This document shows, piece by piece, positions 13,252-26,600 of a DNA stretch of 64,000 bases. Origin of the DNA: Symsagittifera roscoffensis (lineage: Eukaryota > Xenacoelomorpha > Acoela > Convolutidae); the NCBI RefSeq assembly GCF_963678635.1, contig NC_087067.1:17799639-17863638 (forward strand), given 5' to 3'. Made by a program: the position numbers and the translations under genes. A model generated the notes under the pieces. It ran no database searches, was not told where the DNA came from, and worked only from the letters and a program-made list of their open reading frames with translations. Every line of letters begins with the position of its first letter. The stretch's first letter is position 1.

Positions 13252-13452
13252 AGGCCTTTAACAACTGTTTTGTACATATTTTCAATAGGTATTCAGTTAA
13301 AAATCGAGAGTTGTCATCTATATTGCCTTGTCTATCTAATTTTGTCTGTTTTGTCTATAACATTTTTTTGACGGGACCAAACTTCTAAACGATTACCGTT
13401 TTCTCAGAAATTCTGAAGTATTAAAAATTAGTTCCAAAACTAATTAATTGAG

Positions 13453-13458
13453 TTTATT
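13453..13458 (-). promoter_or_regulatory. Possible polyadenylation signal of the receptor gene
   Basis: TTTATT on the plus strand reads AATAAA on the minus strand, about 520 bases after the receptor stop codon. Such a hexamer is common by chance in AT-rich DNA, so this is only a candidate. Confidence 0.25.
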
Positions 13459-13976
13459 TTAAGCCATGTTCATATTACAACTAAGAACTCGTTTAAAAAA
13501 TTTTCTCTTCGCTGCAGCTTGTTTTTTGGCTACAAGGGCTTTTTTTATAAATGATTTAATTTTTCTTGTCACGCTTTTGTGTTATATTCGTGTTATTTGT
13601 TTTACTTCCAAAAATAGGCGTAATCCATTAACAAGAACTATAAAATGTTCTATCAGAATTCAGAAGTCCTTCAAGCTTTTCCAAGCTTTGCCTCTGGAAA
13701 AAGGTGTAGATCTGAGGTGTTTTTTGACTTTCAACTTAAAACTATAAATTAAGCACAGTAGTTGATTGATTTTTGGAGCATATTTACCTTTTCAATCTTT
13801 GCGAAATAATTGTTTCATGAATCATATTAGGAGAAAAACATTCAGACTTTGCGTATAGTAATTTTTGACATGCACTTCTAAAACGAACAACGTATGTAGC
13901 ACAACGGAAAAAAAACATAAATAGAAAACTAGTATTTCGGACCCGGTTTTGACTATTCGGTGAATATATCCATTTT

Positions 13977-14641
13977 TCACGCCTCAGTTTGTTCACTATT
14001 GTTGTAGAAACTTGTGCTTATTTCGTCCATACTTCGCAAAGGGCTGATTGCATCACGCTCTTCCAGCACTGCAGCTTCGCCTTTGTATCCTCTCTCTGTG
14101 TTAGATCGAGTGTTTGAAAGCTTTTTCGACCGAGCGGCGGCGCTGATTTTCCTTTGGTTCATCATGACTGCATTTGCGTTACCTAGTGCACGTTGCTCCT
14201 GGCTGTGTTTCATGTATAATTTTAACCCGACAAATAGCATTGGGTTGATTAGGGAGTTCAAATGAGTCAGAGCTATTGCAGTCCGGTCGATGTAGGTTCC
14301 AACTCCGGTCGGTTTGATCCAGTGGTACACGTGCAAGCCAGTCATTGCATCTACACTCTGGATAAACTTCATATTGTAAAATGGGGTGAAGCATACCCAA
14401 CAGCTGATACTAACAACACTGGCATATAGCTGCAGAAACACGTGCGCCAAAATATTGCCCGGATTATTGTTGCTGCTGTTGTTTGTGTTATTGTTGTCAC
14501 TGACTTGGTTGTTGTTGAAGTTCATATACTGAGCTGAACTTGTGCTTGCTACATTTGACGGCGTCGGCAGCCGATTGGGAGATCTTGATTGCTGAATTTC
14601 GATACGGTCGGTCGTGGAACTTGCCAAGCACGGATTTATAT
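13977..14641 (-). CDS. Receptor exon 5: loop 3 end, TM6, TM7, C-terminal tail
   Basis: The acceptor TTGCTTCAG ends at 14642. The first two bases complete codon 285 (Asp). The loop continues with Asn-rich sequence, then TM6 at about 347-374 with SCWVCFTPFYN (P371), then TM7 at about 404-425 ending NSLINPMLF. A positively charged region and a Ser/Thr-rich tail end at TGA (13977-13979). The N of NPxxF and the helix 8 start (KLYMKHS) are intact. Confidence 0.88.
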
Positions 14642-17600
14642 CTGAAGCAAAACAGACTCATTTTGTCTCTAGCATATTCTAACAGCAAAGTGTTGTGATA
14701 AAAGCAAATTTAACCAATTCTGCGAAATTTAGCATGATCGATAAGATAACATCTGCATAAAATCATCAATTTCTATTAAAAAGCTTATTTTCCAACTCTT
14801 TGATAAGTCGAAATTAATCGACGGTTTTATAATATTGAGCGCAGCTTTCAGTTTTTTGAATGCCAGGGCAACTCAATGTCAATGTCAATCAAAACATCAA
14901 CCAAGTCAACAAAATTTTCAGCCAAAATTTCGTTTATTTCGAAAATTTTGGCAATAATTTTTTTTCTTATTTACTGCACAAATGAAAATCAAAATTGAAA
15001 CGAACTTTATTGATTTCACTAGTGAATTAAACTCATTTATTGAAAAAGTGACTTAAAATGGTTTGAGTCAAGAAAACATTAAACATCAAATGTAAAAATT
15101 TCGAGCATGGCAAATTCCAAATGTTACATGCTTTTTTATCGAAAGTGATTGTATCAAGGCAAAACCCTGAATGTTGAGACTGCTTTTTAACGTCATGGTG
15201 GAAATAAATGATTCAAAAAGATTGATAAAACGTCCAAAAAAAAACAAAACGTAAAATTTTCTGTCGTTTTTCCGTTTACCAACGCACATGCTCTGGAAAA
15301 CACAGGAAGAAACATTTAGCGTCTGATAACGAATTTAAAAAAATTGCTTATATGAGTGCTACATCAGATGTTCGAACTTGACGTTAAACTTGAAACAATG
15401 AAATCATTTTATAAAAAAATATATATGAAAAACAATGTTATTGAATATGAAAAAAAAAGTTTAGTTTATATTTTTTAATAAATATTTTTGTCCACCTACA
15501 CGCTATTCACCTGAGCTAGGTAATTATAAGTGAATGGACAGTAAAAGTTTTCAAGCTTTTTCAGTGACCCAAATCAATTTTAGCGCTCCTCGATTTAGCG
15601 CTCCTTCTAATATTAAAAACACCCAATTGTATTCTTGCTGTTAAAAAAACTTCATTGAAAAGACCCTATGTTTTTGTATCGCGCTAAATGAAGCATCAAA
15701 ACAATTTCCAACGTTTTTAAAATTTAACCTAAAATTTAAAGTATTTTTGCACTTTATTATTGACTTGAAAAAATATTTGCTTCACATGGCTTCATCATTT
15801 TTGGTTTTTTAAAAGTTATGGCAAAATTAGCGGATCAATTACTGGCAAATTATAGCAAAATGCTCCTCTCCTGTAGCCCATTCAGTTTTTAAAATGATGC
15901 AATCTTTGAAGTTTTGTATGAATAAAATTAGCCAAAATCCGTTATTTTCACGACATAAAACAACAGTTGTTTAATTGAAATTAATTTTAAAACTTTTGCT
16001 CAAACTTTTTGGAGATTTCAGCATCCTAAAATTTTGATGGGTTACTCAAGAGGCTTACTTTGGTCTTTGGTATAGTAATGTCCGCAATTAATCTGGTTCT
16101 TCTGGTGTACATTTTGATTAACTAAAAAAAGCCAACAATGACTGGTTATGGAGTAAAGGTTTGGGCCTGAATTTCAAAAAACAATGCTAAAATTCTAAAC
16201 AAGTTCTGTCTTCATCATTTTTTGTCTAAATTTATCCTATCCCAATTTGAGAAAAATTTGCTCATCATTGAAGTAAGTTTCATCCGTTATGCACTATTTT
16301 GAGATATTAATTTTTGGCTGACTGGCCCTAAAATTTTTTAAGACGCCTTTAGCGCCAAAATAAAATAATTTTGAAGGGGGAGAGCGCGCTGAAAAAAATG
16401 CATTTTTTGGTCCAAATTTTAAAAAAAAAATTAACTAAAAACGCTTTTTTGGCCGCTTTTTCAAAGATCTAAAAGTTTAGTGCAACAAAGTTTGGTCAAA
16501 ATGAGGTCTTTCTATTAATTTGAACTCCGAAAATCAATTTGGTCGACCTAAAAACAAGAGAAATTGACAAATGTTTTGATTTTTTGGAAAATCCGCACAC
16601 CAAACACCAAGCCACTGTTTAGGTTTGCTCAAATTTTTTCTTGGTTAGCATTAGGGGCGCATCTAGGATTTTGTCGAACTTTTTTTTGACCAAAATCATT
16701 TTCCAAATCACTATAAGGAACTCATTTTAACCAAATTTGCTGCACCGCAGGCAATTTTTTTAAAAACAAACAGCCCCCCCCCCCCCCCCCCCTCAAAAGT
16801 ACTATATTTTGGCGCCATAGGAACCTTTAGAAAAGTTTTAGGTTCAGTCAGCCAAAAATGAATATCTCAAAATAGTTTATGGGGACCCTTTCGGTCGGCA
16901 GGGGGTTGAATCCCTGAGCTGATGGTGGATAACATGGTGAATTAAAATTTATAGGAGCCAAAAAATATATATTTACAAAAAAGCGTTTTTTTTGCACTGA
17001 GTTCAATTTTTGAAAAATGTCCTCATTCAAAAATTGTTTTTTGAGTGCTTATTTACGGCGGTATTGTTCCGACGTTCGTAACGAAAGTAACAGAAGTTTT
17101 TGAGTGCTTATTTACGGCGGTATTGTTCCGACTTTCGCAACGAAAGTAACGGAATTTTTTGAGTGCTTATTTACGGCGGTATTGTTCCGACTTTTGAAAC
17201 GAAAGTAACAGAATAGTAGCGGAATACAACGGAAGCTTTTGCTGTCCTAAGCTTGAATTCAAATAAATATTTCCCCTGTGATTATTTTTTCTAAAGTTAT
17301 GGGGGTTTGAACTTTGCCATTTTGGCCATTTTGGCCGATTTGGGACAATTAACGGGCGATATGTTTCGCTCTATTAACGCGTAAGCGAGGTTTAATTCGT
17401 CTTAGAAATCGTTCCAAATTGGTTCAAGTAAGCTTATATGCCATATTTGATTTGTTAATTGGAGCAAAATCCATCACTTTGTGCTTAATGTGGCGTGTGG
17501 GGGTGATGTTTTTTACAAAAAAATCTCAAATTTTTTTACAAAAAAATCTCAAATTTTTTTAAGAAAAAAAAATTAATTTTTTTTATTACATTTAGATTTT

Positions 17601-20600
17601 TCATGTTATTACTGCTCCATAAACCTTAACAGGTAGTCGAGAACATTCAGGGCTTTGCCCTGATACGAGCAGTCTTGTTAATAATCTATGTTTAGACACG
17701 GATGAATTTCCATCAATCTGTTGATGTAAAGGATATTTCACTTTTTTAAAAAATAACACCTCCTTCTGATATTTCCGTACTTCAGATCTTAATGAACTGG
17801 TCGGAGAAAGGGGAAACTTCTAATGGGAATAAATTACTTATTGCTAGTTCGGTCAAATCTGTTTTTCCTGAACTAGAAAAGTGAAGAAAGAAAGTTTTCA
17901 CACAATAAAATGAACTAAATAAGTCAATATTTGCCTTTAAAATTGCCAAAAAAGTGTTTCAACAATTTATTGTAACCCTGAGAGCCTAACTTAATTCTAC
18001 AAACTATATAAAATGCAATTTTAATTGGTTTTTGTTGACCAACTAAATAACTAAATTTCAAATTCTAAATATGAGGTGTTGTAATAATTTTCAGTATCTT
18101 TTGTCTGGATTAGAAACATATTTGAGTTTTCAATGAAAATTTGCAGAAAAGGCATGAAGTTTATAAGCTGCAACAAATAGACAGACTGCTATAGCTTGCA
18201 AAAGTAATTGAATTTAGTTGTTAAGACAGCAGAGTAATTTAGATTTAATCCAATTTGATGCACTACGTATTGGCGTTGATTTATTTTTAGGTCCTTTTGT
18301 AAAGCAAAATGAATTTTTCCTTCAATTTATGGGTCAAACTTCTTTTTAAATTAGGCTTAAATGGATTCCTCACCATTTGGGTTATTTGCCAGCGGGTGAG
18401 CCGCCGATTGATTTCCTGGAACTGTTTGCGGTTGAGAATCGGCGGGGGGTATGCCGTTAGGTATCTGAATGCTGGCGCTGTAGCTCACACGTCCCCCTGT
18501 CCCTGTCCCTCGCCCACTGCCCCCTGTTTGATTATTGCCTCCTCCTCCCCCGCCCGACCTGCGTCTGACCTCAACTGTGAAGTCCCAGTAGTATTTAGTG
18601 ACGAGAACAGCTGGCACCAGAAAATCGATTATGTACACAGTGATGTTTGTCAGCAGAAATTGAAGGTCGCCCCTAAAAGATACAATCAGAAATACGCAAT
18701 CATAATCATAACCTTTGATCAAATTCTTAATTGACCACTTACTTACCATAAGGCACACTTACGATATCAAAAAAAAATCAAACCATAGCAATACAATTTC
18801 TACTTGATGGCCACGATGATGTTATTGTTCCGACTTTCGTATATCATGTAAAAAGTATTGTTGTCCTGAAATTAAATGTTATCAATTTTCGTTAAGTTAT
18901 GGGGGTTTGAAGAGGGCCATTTGGCCAATCTAGGACAATTAACGCGCGATATATTTCGCGCTATTAACGCGTAAGCGGAAATTTGATCCGTCTTAGAAAT
19001 CGTTCCAAACTGGTCGAAGGAAGCTTATTTGCCATAATTGATTTGTTACAAGGAGCGAAGTTTATCACTTCTTAGTTTATATATCGCGTGGGGGGATGAT
19101 TCTAACAAAAAATGTCAAATTTTGAAAAAAAAAGTTTCCCATTTTTACATTTAATTTTTTCATGCAATTACTGCTCCATAGACCTTAAAAGGCAGTCGGA
19201 ATATTCAGGGCTTTGCCCTGATACGAGCAGTGTTGAGTTTATTTAACTTACAATCGCGAAATTTGCAGAAAGTTCGCTCATTGCAGATTCGGGCGACACA
19301 AATGTGCCGATAATTTTTACGTTATTAATTTTGCTTGTGGATTTCGCAAAAGTTTTTTTAAGTATGTTCCGTTAACAATTTGGCACACGTTAAAAAACTT
19401 GTCTCTGGATATCAACTTCCTTCACGCCCAAAACCGTAAGCGTATCCAAAAACAGTTTGGCCTCGTAACTTTTTCGGAAAATGATTTACCAATTCTGAAG
19501 TAAGACACCGGAAGAAAACAGCGATATTTTTTCTAAGATGAGCATTTTGGACTCAGAGAACAAATTGACTGAACATGCAGTGAGGTAGTACTACAAAAGT
19601 ATAGACCTCAAAACTACCTTGATTTATTTTATAAATTTGTTTTTGATTCATAGCAAACTATTGTAAAAGCGGAATTTTCCACTTCCTCTCCTAACATTTG
19701 AATTTCTATTTTAAATTTAGTTTCCTTTCAAAAGAGTTATAACCTAATTCCTTACTTCCTATTTTTGCAGAAGTAGCGAAAGATTATGTTGCTCAAAACT
19801 AGCTATCTGTCAAAATTTCCCTGAACAGATTAAATTCAAGTCTGAACTATAATAAAACAAGACTGTTCGTATCAGGGCAAAGCCCTGAATGTTCCAACTG
19901 TCCATAAACTGGTCTCGAATAAACTTTGATTAATGAAACAATGACAAACTATGAATTTCAGGCTGCATATTAAGAATCAGGCTGAGTATGGAATTAATAA
20001 GATCAATTAGTCTGCCTCAATTGAATTTTTAAAGACTTGGTCTGAATAAAAGAAACCACCCCGGGCAATAATATTCTTTACTTCTTTCGAAAGTCGGATC
20101 AAAAACACACGCTTTCAATTGTAAGTAAGAAAAATGATTATATTTTTGATTCACGAAGTCATCGTTATTGCTTTCCTTAGCAATAAATTTGAAAAAAAAA
20201 CAAAGAGTTTAAATAGAGCATGAAGTTTTACAGATTTGACTGGAAGCGCCAGCTTAAGTAATTCCTGAAGAGGAAATCCTTGTAGTGGACAAAAAAACGA
20301 AATAAAATTACTATATGGATGATACGAGTGTTTTTAAGGCAATTTTAAAATTTCATGGTCTAATTATACCTCTAAAAATCTCGTAGCTTATGGAATCGAG
20401 AATGATAATTGAAATTGAGAACATTCATTTGTGTTTTTGACAGGCACCTAAAAAACGTGTTTGGCTCTTTTTCCTCCCCCCCCCCCCCCCCACCTGAAAT
20501 TTTTTATATTTGAAGTTGCTGTTCATTTTGTCCGATTGTCGTGAAAATTGACATGCAGACTAATTAGGCCATAACAAGCATATTTGGTCTACATAATTAA

Positions 20601-23600
20601 CCTTGTAAAATCACTCGTTAGACCATAAAATTCATGTTTGAATGAGGTGGGGGGTAAAATGAAAAAGAGCCCCGTGTTTTTATTTACCTTTCAGACTTCA
20701 ATAACAACATTTAAGAAAGAAAAATTTGATGATAATTTTTTCAAGCAACAAAGCTAGTCTTTCGTTGAATCTGCATAAACAAACGAAAAAACTGAGGATT
20801 ATACCTCAAAATGTTTTGAATATTGAAGCAATTGAAATTTTAAAATTTAAATTCAAATGCGCTCTTTCATGTTGTTTCGACTTTCGTAACGAAAATAACG
20901 GAATATTTGTGCTCGGGTGGGTTTTTTTTCTTCAGACAAATTTCGACTTTTTAACTAGTCATTTTTGACAGAATTTTAGCCATTATCATTCAAAATGTAT
21001 TGTCTTGAGCTTAAATTTGAAAGTAAGTCTTAGAAATTTTTCCAAATTGGTTGAAAGAAGCTTATTTGTCATATTGATTTGCTAAAAGGAGCAAAATCTA
21101 TCCTTTTGTACTTTATATAGCGCGTTGGGGGATGAATTTTACAAAACATCTCAAATTTTAGAAAAAAAAGTTTTCCATTTTATTTTACAACACTTAATTT
21201 TTTCTATGTTATTACTGCTGCATAGACCTTCAAAGGCAGCCGGAACATATTGCTTAAACAAGGAAATGCGCCGGAAGAAAGGGGGCGGAATGGCACCAAA
21301 GATAGAAAACTGGTTGAAAATCTGCGGCATTGCTAAAAAAAAATTATGTATCCGCCTCGGTATGACCACCTGACAAAATAAAATACTGTTGTTGCGAGCA
21401 ACCTTAGAATGACATTTCATTATTGACTGCATCATCATGGAAACCCGAGCCAGCAGCTAAAATTGTAGAAAACTTGAACATTTTATTCAACTTTCGACTT
21501 TTCAAAAAAAAAGATGTGTAATTTACCCTCTGATAAAACAGGCAAAACTGGGTGCAAGTGGATCTTCTTCTACGGGCACCTCGACTTTCTTGTATTCGTA
21601 GAACACCCCCATCGGAACACCCACCACTGCAGATGAAGCCCAAATTCCCCCCATCTGAAACAATCACTTGTGATCCAATATAAAAACTAATCTGACCTGG
21701 AAAAGTTGGTTGCTGTGCAAATCTTGAGAAGCATCCGAAGACAGTTATATGCAAGAAATCTTTGGCAACTAACAAAAACATAAAATTTGAAAAAATTGAA
21801 AATCAACTTAATTTAATTTTGTTTTTAAAATATTTTAACATCTTTAATACTTAGTGTTTAAATTTTTATAGTCTCTACTTGAATTTACTGACAAAGAAAA
21901 ATTGGTTATGACAGAAGGCGACGCCAAATGGCTTTTTCCCAAACACTGACAAAATAGCTAGTGAGACACTTTTCAAAAGACCCCCCTCATGGCCTAATTT
22001 ACCAAAATGTTTCACAGTTTCATCTGAATTTGCATGAAAAACAATCACAACCTAATCCAATCGTGATAATAATAAAAACTAGAAGAATCACAAAAGCAAT
22101 GGAAGCAATAATAATTACATAGTTATAGAAAAAATAATAATTTCAACAACGTAACAATCAAAATAAGGTTTGTAAAATATTAGTAACACAACTTTTGAAC
22201 AATGTGAGCAATCCAGGTTTCATACTCAAAAAGGCGTCAACCCAAAAACTACAGAGATGAATGCTTTTCACGAAATTTCAGTGAATCGCATTTCTTTTTT
22301 GCGAGATGAGCATCGGAGGAACTGATAAGAAGACGCAAAGTTTTGAGATTTTCGCACCGTTTTGACAAATCAGGTTGGTGAGTTTTGCTATTTTCCTGGA
22401 AATGGCAATGTGGAGTTTCGGAGAAATCAATTCGCTTCCACAAACAGTTTGCATCAATTAGCTTGAGCTGGATTAATTTTCTCCATTTGATACACGTTGT
22501 AAAATGCTGGAAGTTTTACAGGCAATATTTATACCAAATTAACTAAATTTGGCTTCATTTTCAAACCGCGTAAATTTACGAAAATTGAACAAGACTGCTC
22601 GTGTCAGGGCGAAGCCCCCTGAATGTTCCGACTGCCTTTTAAGGTTTTTGGAGCAGTAATAACATAAAAAAATAAAATGTAATAAACTGAAATGATTTTT
22701 TTTTCTGAAATTTGAAATTTTCTTTAAAAATCATCCCCCACACGCCATATCAGGTCCTAGTAAAAAATCCTAGTAACAAATCAATTATGGCAAATAAGCT
22801 TCCTTTGACCAATTTGGAACAATTTCTTAGACGGATTAAATATCGCGCGTTAATTGTCCTAAATTGACCAAAATGGCAATCTTCAAACCTCCATAACTTT
22901 ACGAAAAATAATCACAGGTGAAATTTTTTTAAAGCTATTTAAGCTCAGGACAACAAAACCTTTTGAATGATATGTTAGATTATAAGTTGTTCCATGATTT
23001 ATCGTACAGATGCAAGAAACTGCTGAAAAAGTTCCCAAATTTGGGGAAAGCACTATCAAAACATGCAGAATTTTTCCTACATCGCATTCGTCAAATAGGG
23101 AAGTTTTGATAAATTTGCCTAAAACTCTGATCAAATTCTTTAAAAAGCGTTACAATTTGGATTTGGTTTTCGTAAATGTTTTCCACGATAAGACAAAATT
23201 TATTTTTGGCTCACGTTTTTGATCCAAGTTTCAGCCTTTCAACTTTTAACCTTTCAAATTCATCAGTCATGTGGTGCTCATCCGTATGCTGTAAAAGTTG
23301 CCGATAGCTTAGATAATTTGTTTTTAGTGGTTTTGGTGGCACAATTTCATTGATGGAGTCCATGAAAAAAAAATGTTTATCATACAGTTTCCATAAATTA
23401 GATTGTATTAGGGGCGGATCTAGGATTTTCTCGAGGGGGGGGGGGTGGATTTCCGAATATTGTCGGAAAATTTTATCGACGTTTTCTGTAGGTCGACCAT
23501 ATTGATTTTTCGAGCACTCCCACAGCACTGTTTTGTCCATATTTTGGCCAAACTTTCTGCGCCACAGGCAAAAATTTAAAAAAACAGGCCAAAGAAGGCG

Positions 23601-26600
23601 TTTGTAGGCATTTTTTGGAAAATTTTGACCAAAAAAACGCGTTTTTTCTGCGCGCGCTCCCCCTCAAAATTAATAAATATTGGCGCCAAAGGCGCCTTAA
23701 GAATTTTTTTAGGATCCATCACCAAAAATGGATTTTGGAAAATAGTACAAAGAGGGGACAAGTATTCAAAAAATGAGGAAAAAGTTTTTGCTCTCATTAA
23801 CATACAAACATTTTCCAAAAATTTTTCGCATGCAAAATTTTCAAATTTTAGCCTGTAACGTAGTCCAGACTCAATATTTTTACACAGAAGAATAAAAAAT
23901 TACAAAAAAGGTTTTTTATGATGTCTGAATTTTTATTTTTGATTTGAGATTATAACATGAAAGCCTATGTATGACTAAAAATTAGGACACATCTTCCATC
24001 GTTGGAGATTTGAGAATAGAGGCCTCGACGTTATTTACAAAAATTGCTATTTTTTTCTTGAAATATTCTGTCAAATTCTACAGATCAGCTAAGTTGGCAT
24101 ATCTCAATACGTAGTTTATCTAGCGATTTTGTTGCCGCTTAACCTATTGGTTGTTCCATCTGGAGAAACCTTTGGTTTTTGGGTTTCAGTGCAAAACACA
24201 AATATATCAAGCGAAACTAACATCTATGGAAAAAACTCTTGTCACACAATTACTTTTATGAAAAAAATGCTGTTTTCATACAATTTTTTTTTCAATGGAA
24301 TATCATGGATTGTTTTTTTTTTCCATAAATAAGAATTGTATGACTAGCATTTTTTGTTATCCCTGGGGAGGCATGTCTCAAAATTTTGTGTCATTAGTTT
24401 ACACGGGTGAAAGCGGTGTTAATTACTAGAAGGGTTGATTGGCACCTAGAATTTTTGTCTCGGAATTTACTCTTTTTAATAGTCTTTTTGGGGGTTTTAA
24501 ATTACCCAAATTAATTTCCTGAAAATAGTCTATAACATCCTATTTATGGATTTTGGTAATGATAAATTTAAGTGCTGACAACTAAAAGCGTCCGGATAAT
24601 TGAAACCAAAAACTCAAAAACCAGGAAACGCTAACTTTAACCCAAAACAAATGATTTTTAAAAATTGTTGGCTGTTTGAGTAATGTGACGCATGAATTTT
24701 TTGTTTGCTCATGATGAAAAGTTGAACTTGAAAATATTTCACATAAACTTATTCTGATTTACAGCTTGCGTATATTTTCTGCTTTCTTTAGGATGAAAGT
24801 AAATGAGCCATATACACCACTAATGTAACATTACAATGGTAGCATGGCACAATAATATACAATGTAGGAACAAGCTTACACGGATGTCACTTATTTCCAT
24901 TCACTTTTTCCGCCACAATAAATAACTCTGGCACAAAATTTAATTATTCAAAATCTGGCGCAATCAAAATGTATCTACCGCGAACTAAACGTAAAAAAAA
25001 TGTATTCTATGTTTGACATTAATTGCAAACTCAGCCTAAGAATGCATCACTTTGCGCTAAAAAAAGTACAACTTTATCCCTATTCATCATTGGATTTAGG
25101 ATTTCTATCCATATTGCTAGATTTAGTTCACTTTTTTAATGCGATAGATATCATTTTTGTGAAAGCAGTATTACTTACAATTTACAACTTGGCAGGCGGC
25201 ATTAATCAGTAATCATTGTTTAAAAACCGAAATTCTATGGATACTTAAGTTTGACAGCTAATCCTTCAGAAATACAGACTTTAGTTTTTCAAATGTTTTC
25301 TCGTCAAACTTCAGGTGCAAAACAAAAGCTCATGCTAAGTTGATACCAAGTTGATAAGTTTCAATAAAAGCCGAATGGGCGTCAAAAATTTACGGTTTGA
25401 TTATTTGTTTATCGTGAGCGCTTAAAATTGACTCTAAAAGGCGTTTTAACTAATGCGTTTTCTACCCACGGTTTTGAAGTGCAAATCTTGCAAGATTCAT
25501 GTGAAAGAATAAAACCGTTGCGATAGACCTGAAAGAGTCTTGCAGAATTTTACTCTGTATTTGGAATGCAAATTCTTGCAAGATCTAAATTCCTCTGTAA
25601 CTATCAAGGAAGTAAGAATTTTTTTTTATGGTGGAGTCTTTTTTATTTATTCCGCCCATAAAACAATGTTTCTGAACTGAAACTATTCTGCTTCAACCTG
25701 ATTGGCTCAAATAAGCCAATCAAATTTCAGCACCGTCTCAAAATGTTTTTGTTCACAATATTAGGTGGACCGGAAAATGAGCCGAATTGGCCAAAAGTAT
25801 AGAACTCTTGGTAAACTATTCGAATTTAGTTCAAACAAGCTGCAGATTTCCACCCAGACCGGAAAAAACACAGGAAAAAACTCCAGGGAAAAACGACAAC
25901 CTTTACAAAATTCGTCCTTGTTTGAAACAGGCTAAATAATAAAGTGATCGCGTTTTTGTTAACCAAACCAAGCAAAACGATCAGTGAGTTGTTCTCTACT
26001 TTTATTCGTTCAATATTACAAAGTTACCAAATTAAGAAACTAGCGAAATTAGTAAGAAGACCCAACTGATGTAACAAAATTTTTCACGAATTTACAACCT
26101 AAGAGTTTTCCATTGGTTTTTCTTGAGAATGCAATACTTGCAAGAATCTTGCAAGATTTGCATTCCAATAACTACGAAGAATCCTTAGAGATGAACAATA
26201 ATATATGCTTTTCAAGCAAATGCTTGAGCTTATTTTTATATTTTTTCAACTAGGTTTGTTTATTTTAAGATAAATAAGAGGTGAAAAAGTCCGATTCTCC
26301 AATCAAACAATTTTTATTCAAGCTAACTTTTATCAAACTAGTTCTAAAAGTTTTCCCAGTGTTAATTGCGCCATGGTGAAAACACCCATTCCCGGTAAAA
26401 GCCTATGATAATATAATGCTGGAGAATTGGTAAAACTATAATTACCTCTACGATTATCCAAGATAACGGAGAAAACCAGGTTAACCGGTTACTGCGCAAG
26501 TAGCACAGAATGTTCCGACCATCGAAGTCTTTCAAAAACTACAAAAAGTTTTTTTCGAGTTTGTGTATTTTTTCTGCGTGGTGCGATTAAAGAATCTGAC

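Larger units (their letters stand above)
14642..18373 (-). other. Receptor intron 4 (about 3.7 kb)
   Basis: GTGAGG to GCTTCAG on the minus strand. It contains a family A element with a triplicated 5' end (17043-17677), two back-to-back family C fragments (about 16315-16925), and a 19-base poly-C tract at 16774-16792. Confidence 0.8.
18673..21526 (-). other. Receptor intron 3 (about 2.9 kb)
   Basis: GTAAAT to CTTTTAG on the minus strand. It contains family A copies at about 18828-19234 and 20870-21250, a family A 3' end at 19858-19912, and a GAGCC-ended MITE at 20450-20681. Confidence 0.8.

Noticed and set aside
17641-17680. Rho-independent terminator (GC hairpin followed by T-rich sequence)
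   Set aside because: The hairpin recurs as a fixed part of family A element ends in a eukaryotic genome, so it is a transposon end structure.
18309-18734. 141-codon plus-strand open frame
   Set aside because: Antisense shadow of receptor exon 4. Its length comes from the GC-rich, glycine-coding loop on the other strand.
21404-21781. 125-codon minus-strand open frame
   Set aside because: It overlaps receptor exon 3 but in another frame, with Gly/Arg-rich nonsense. The TM4 helix and matching splice phases are in the alternative frame.
23211-23540. 109-codon minus-strand open frame with a protein-like second half
   Set aside because: The first half is family C repeat. The second half has no recognisable domain or splice sites and shares TATGATAAACAT-type words with family D.
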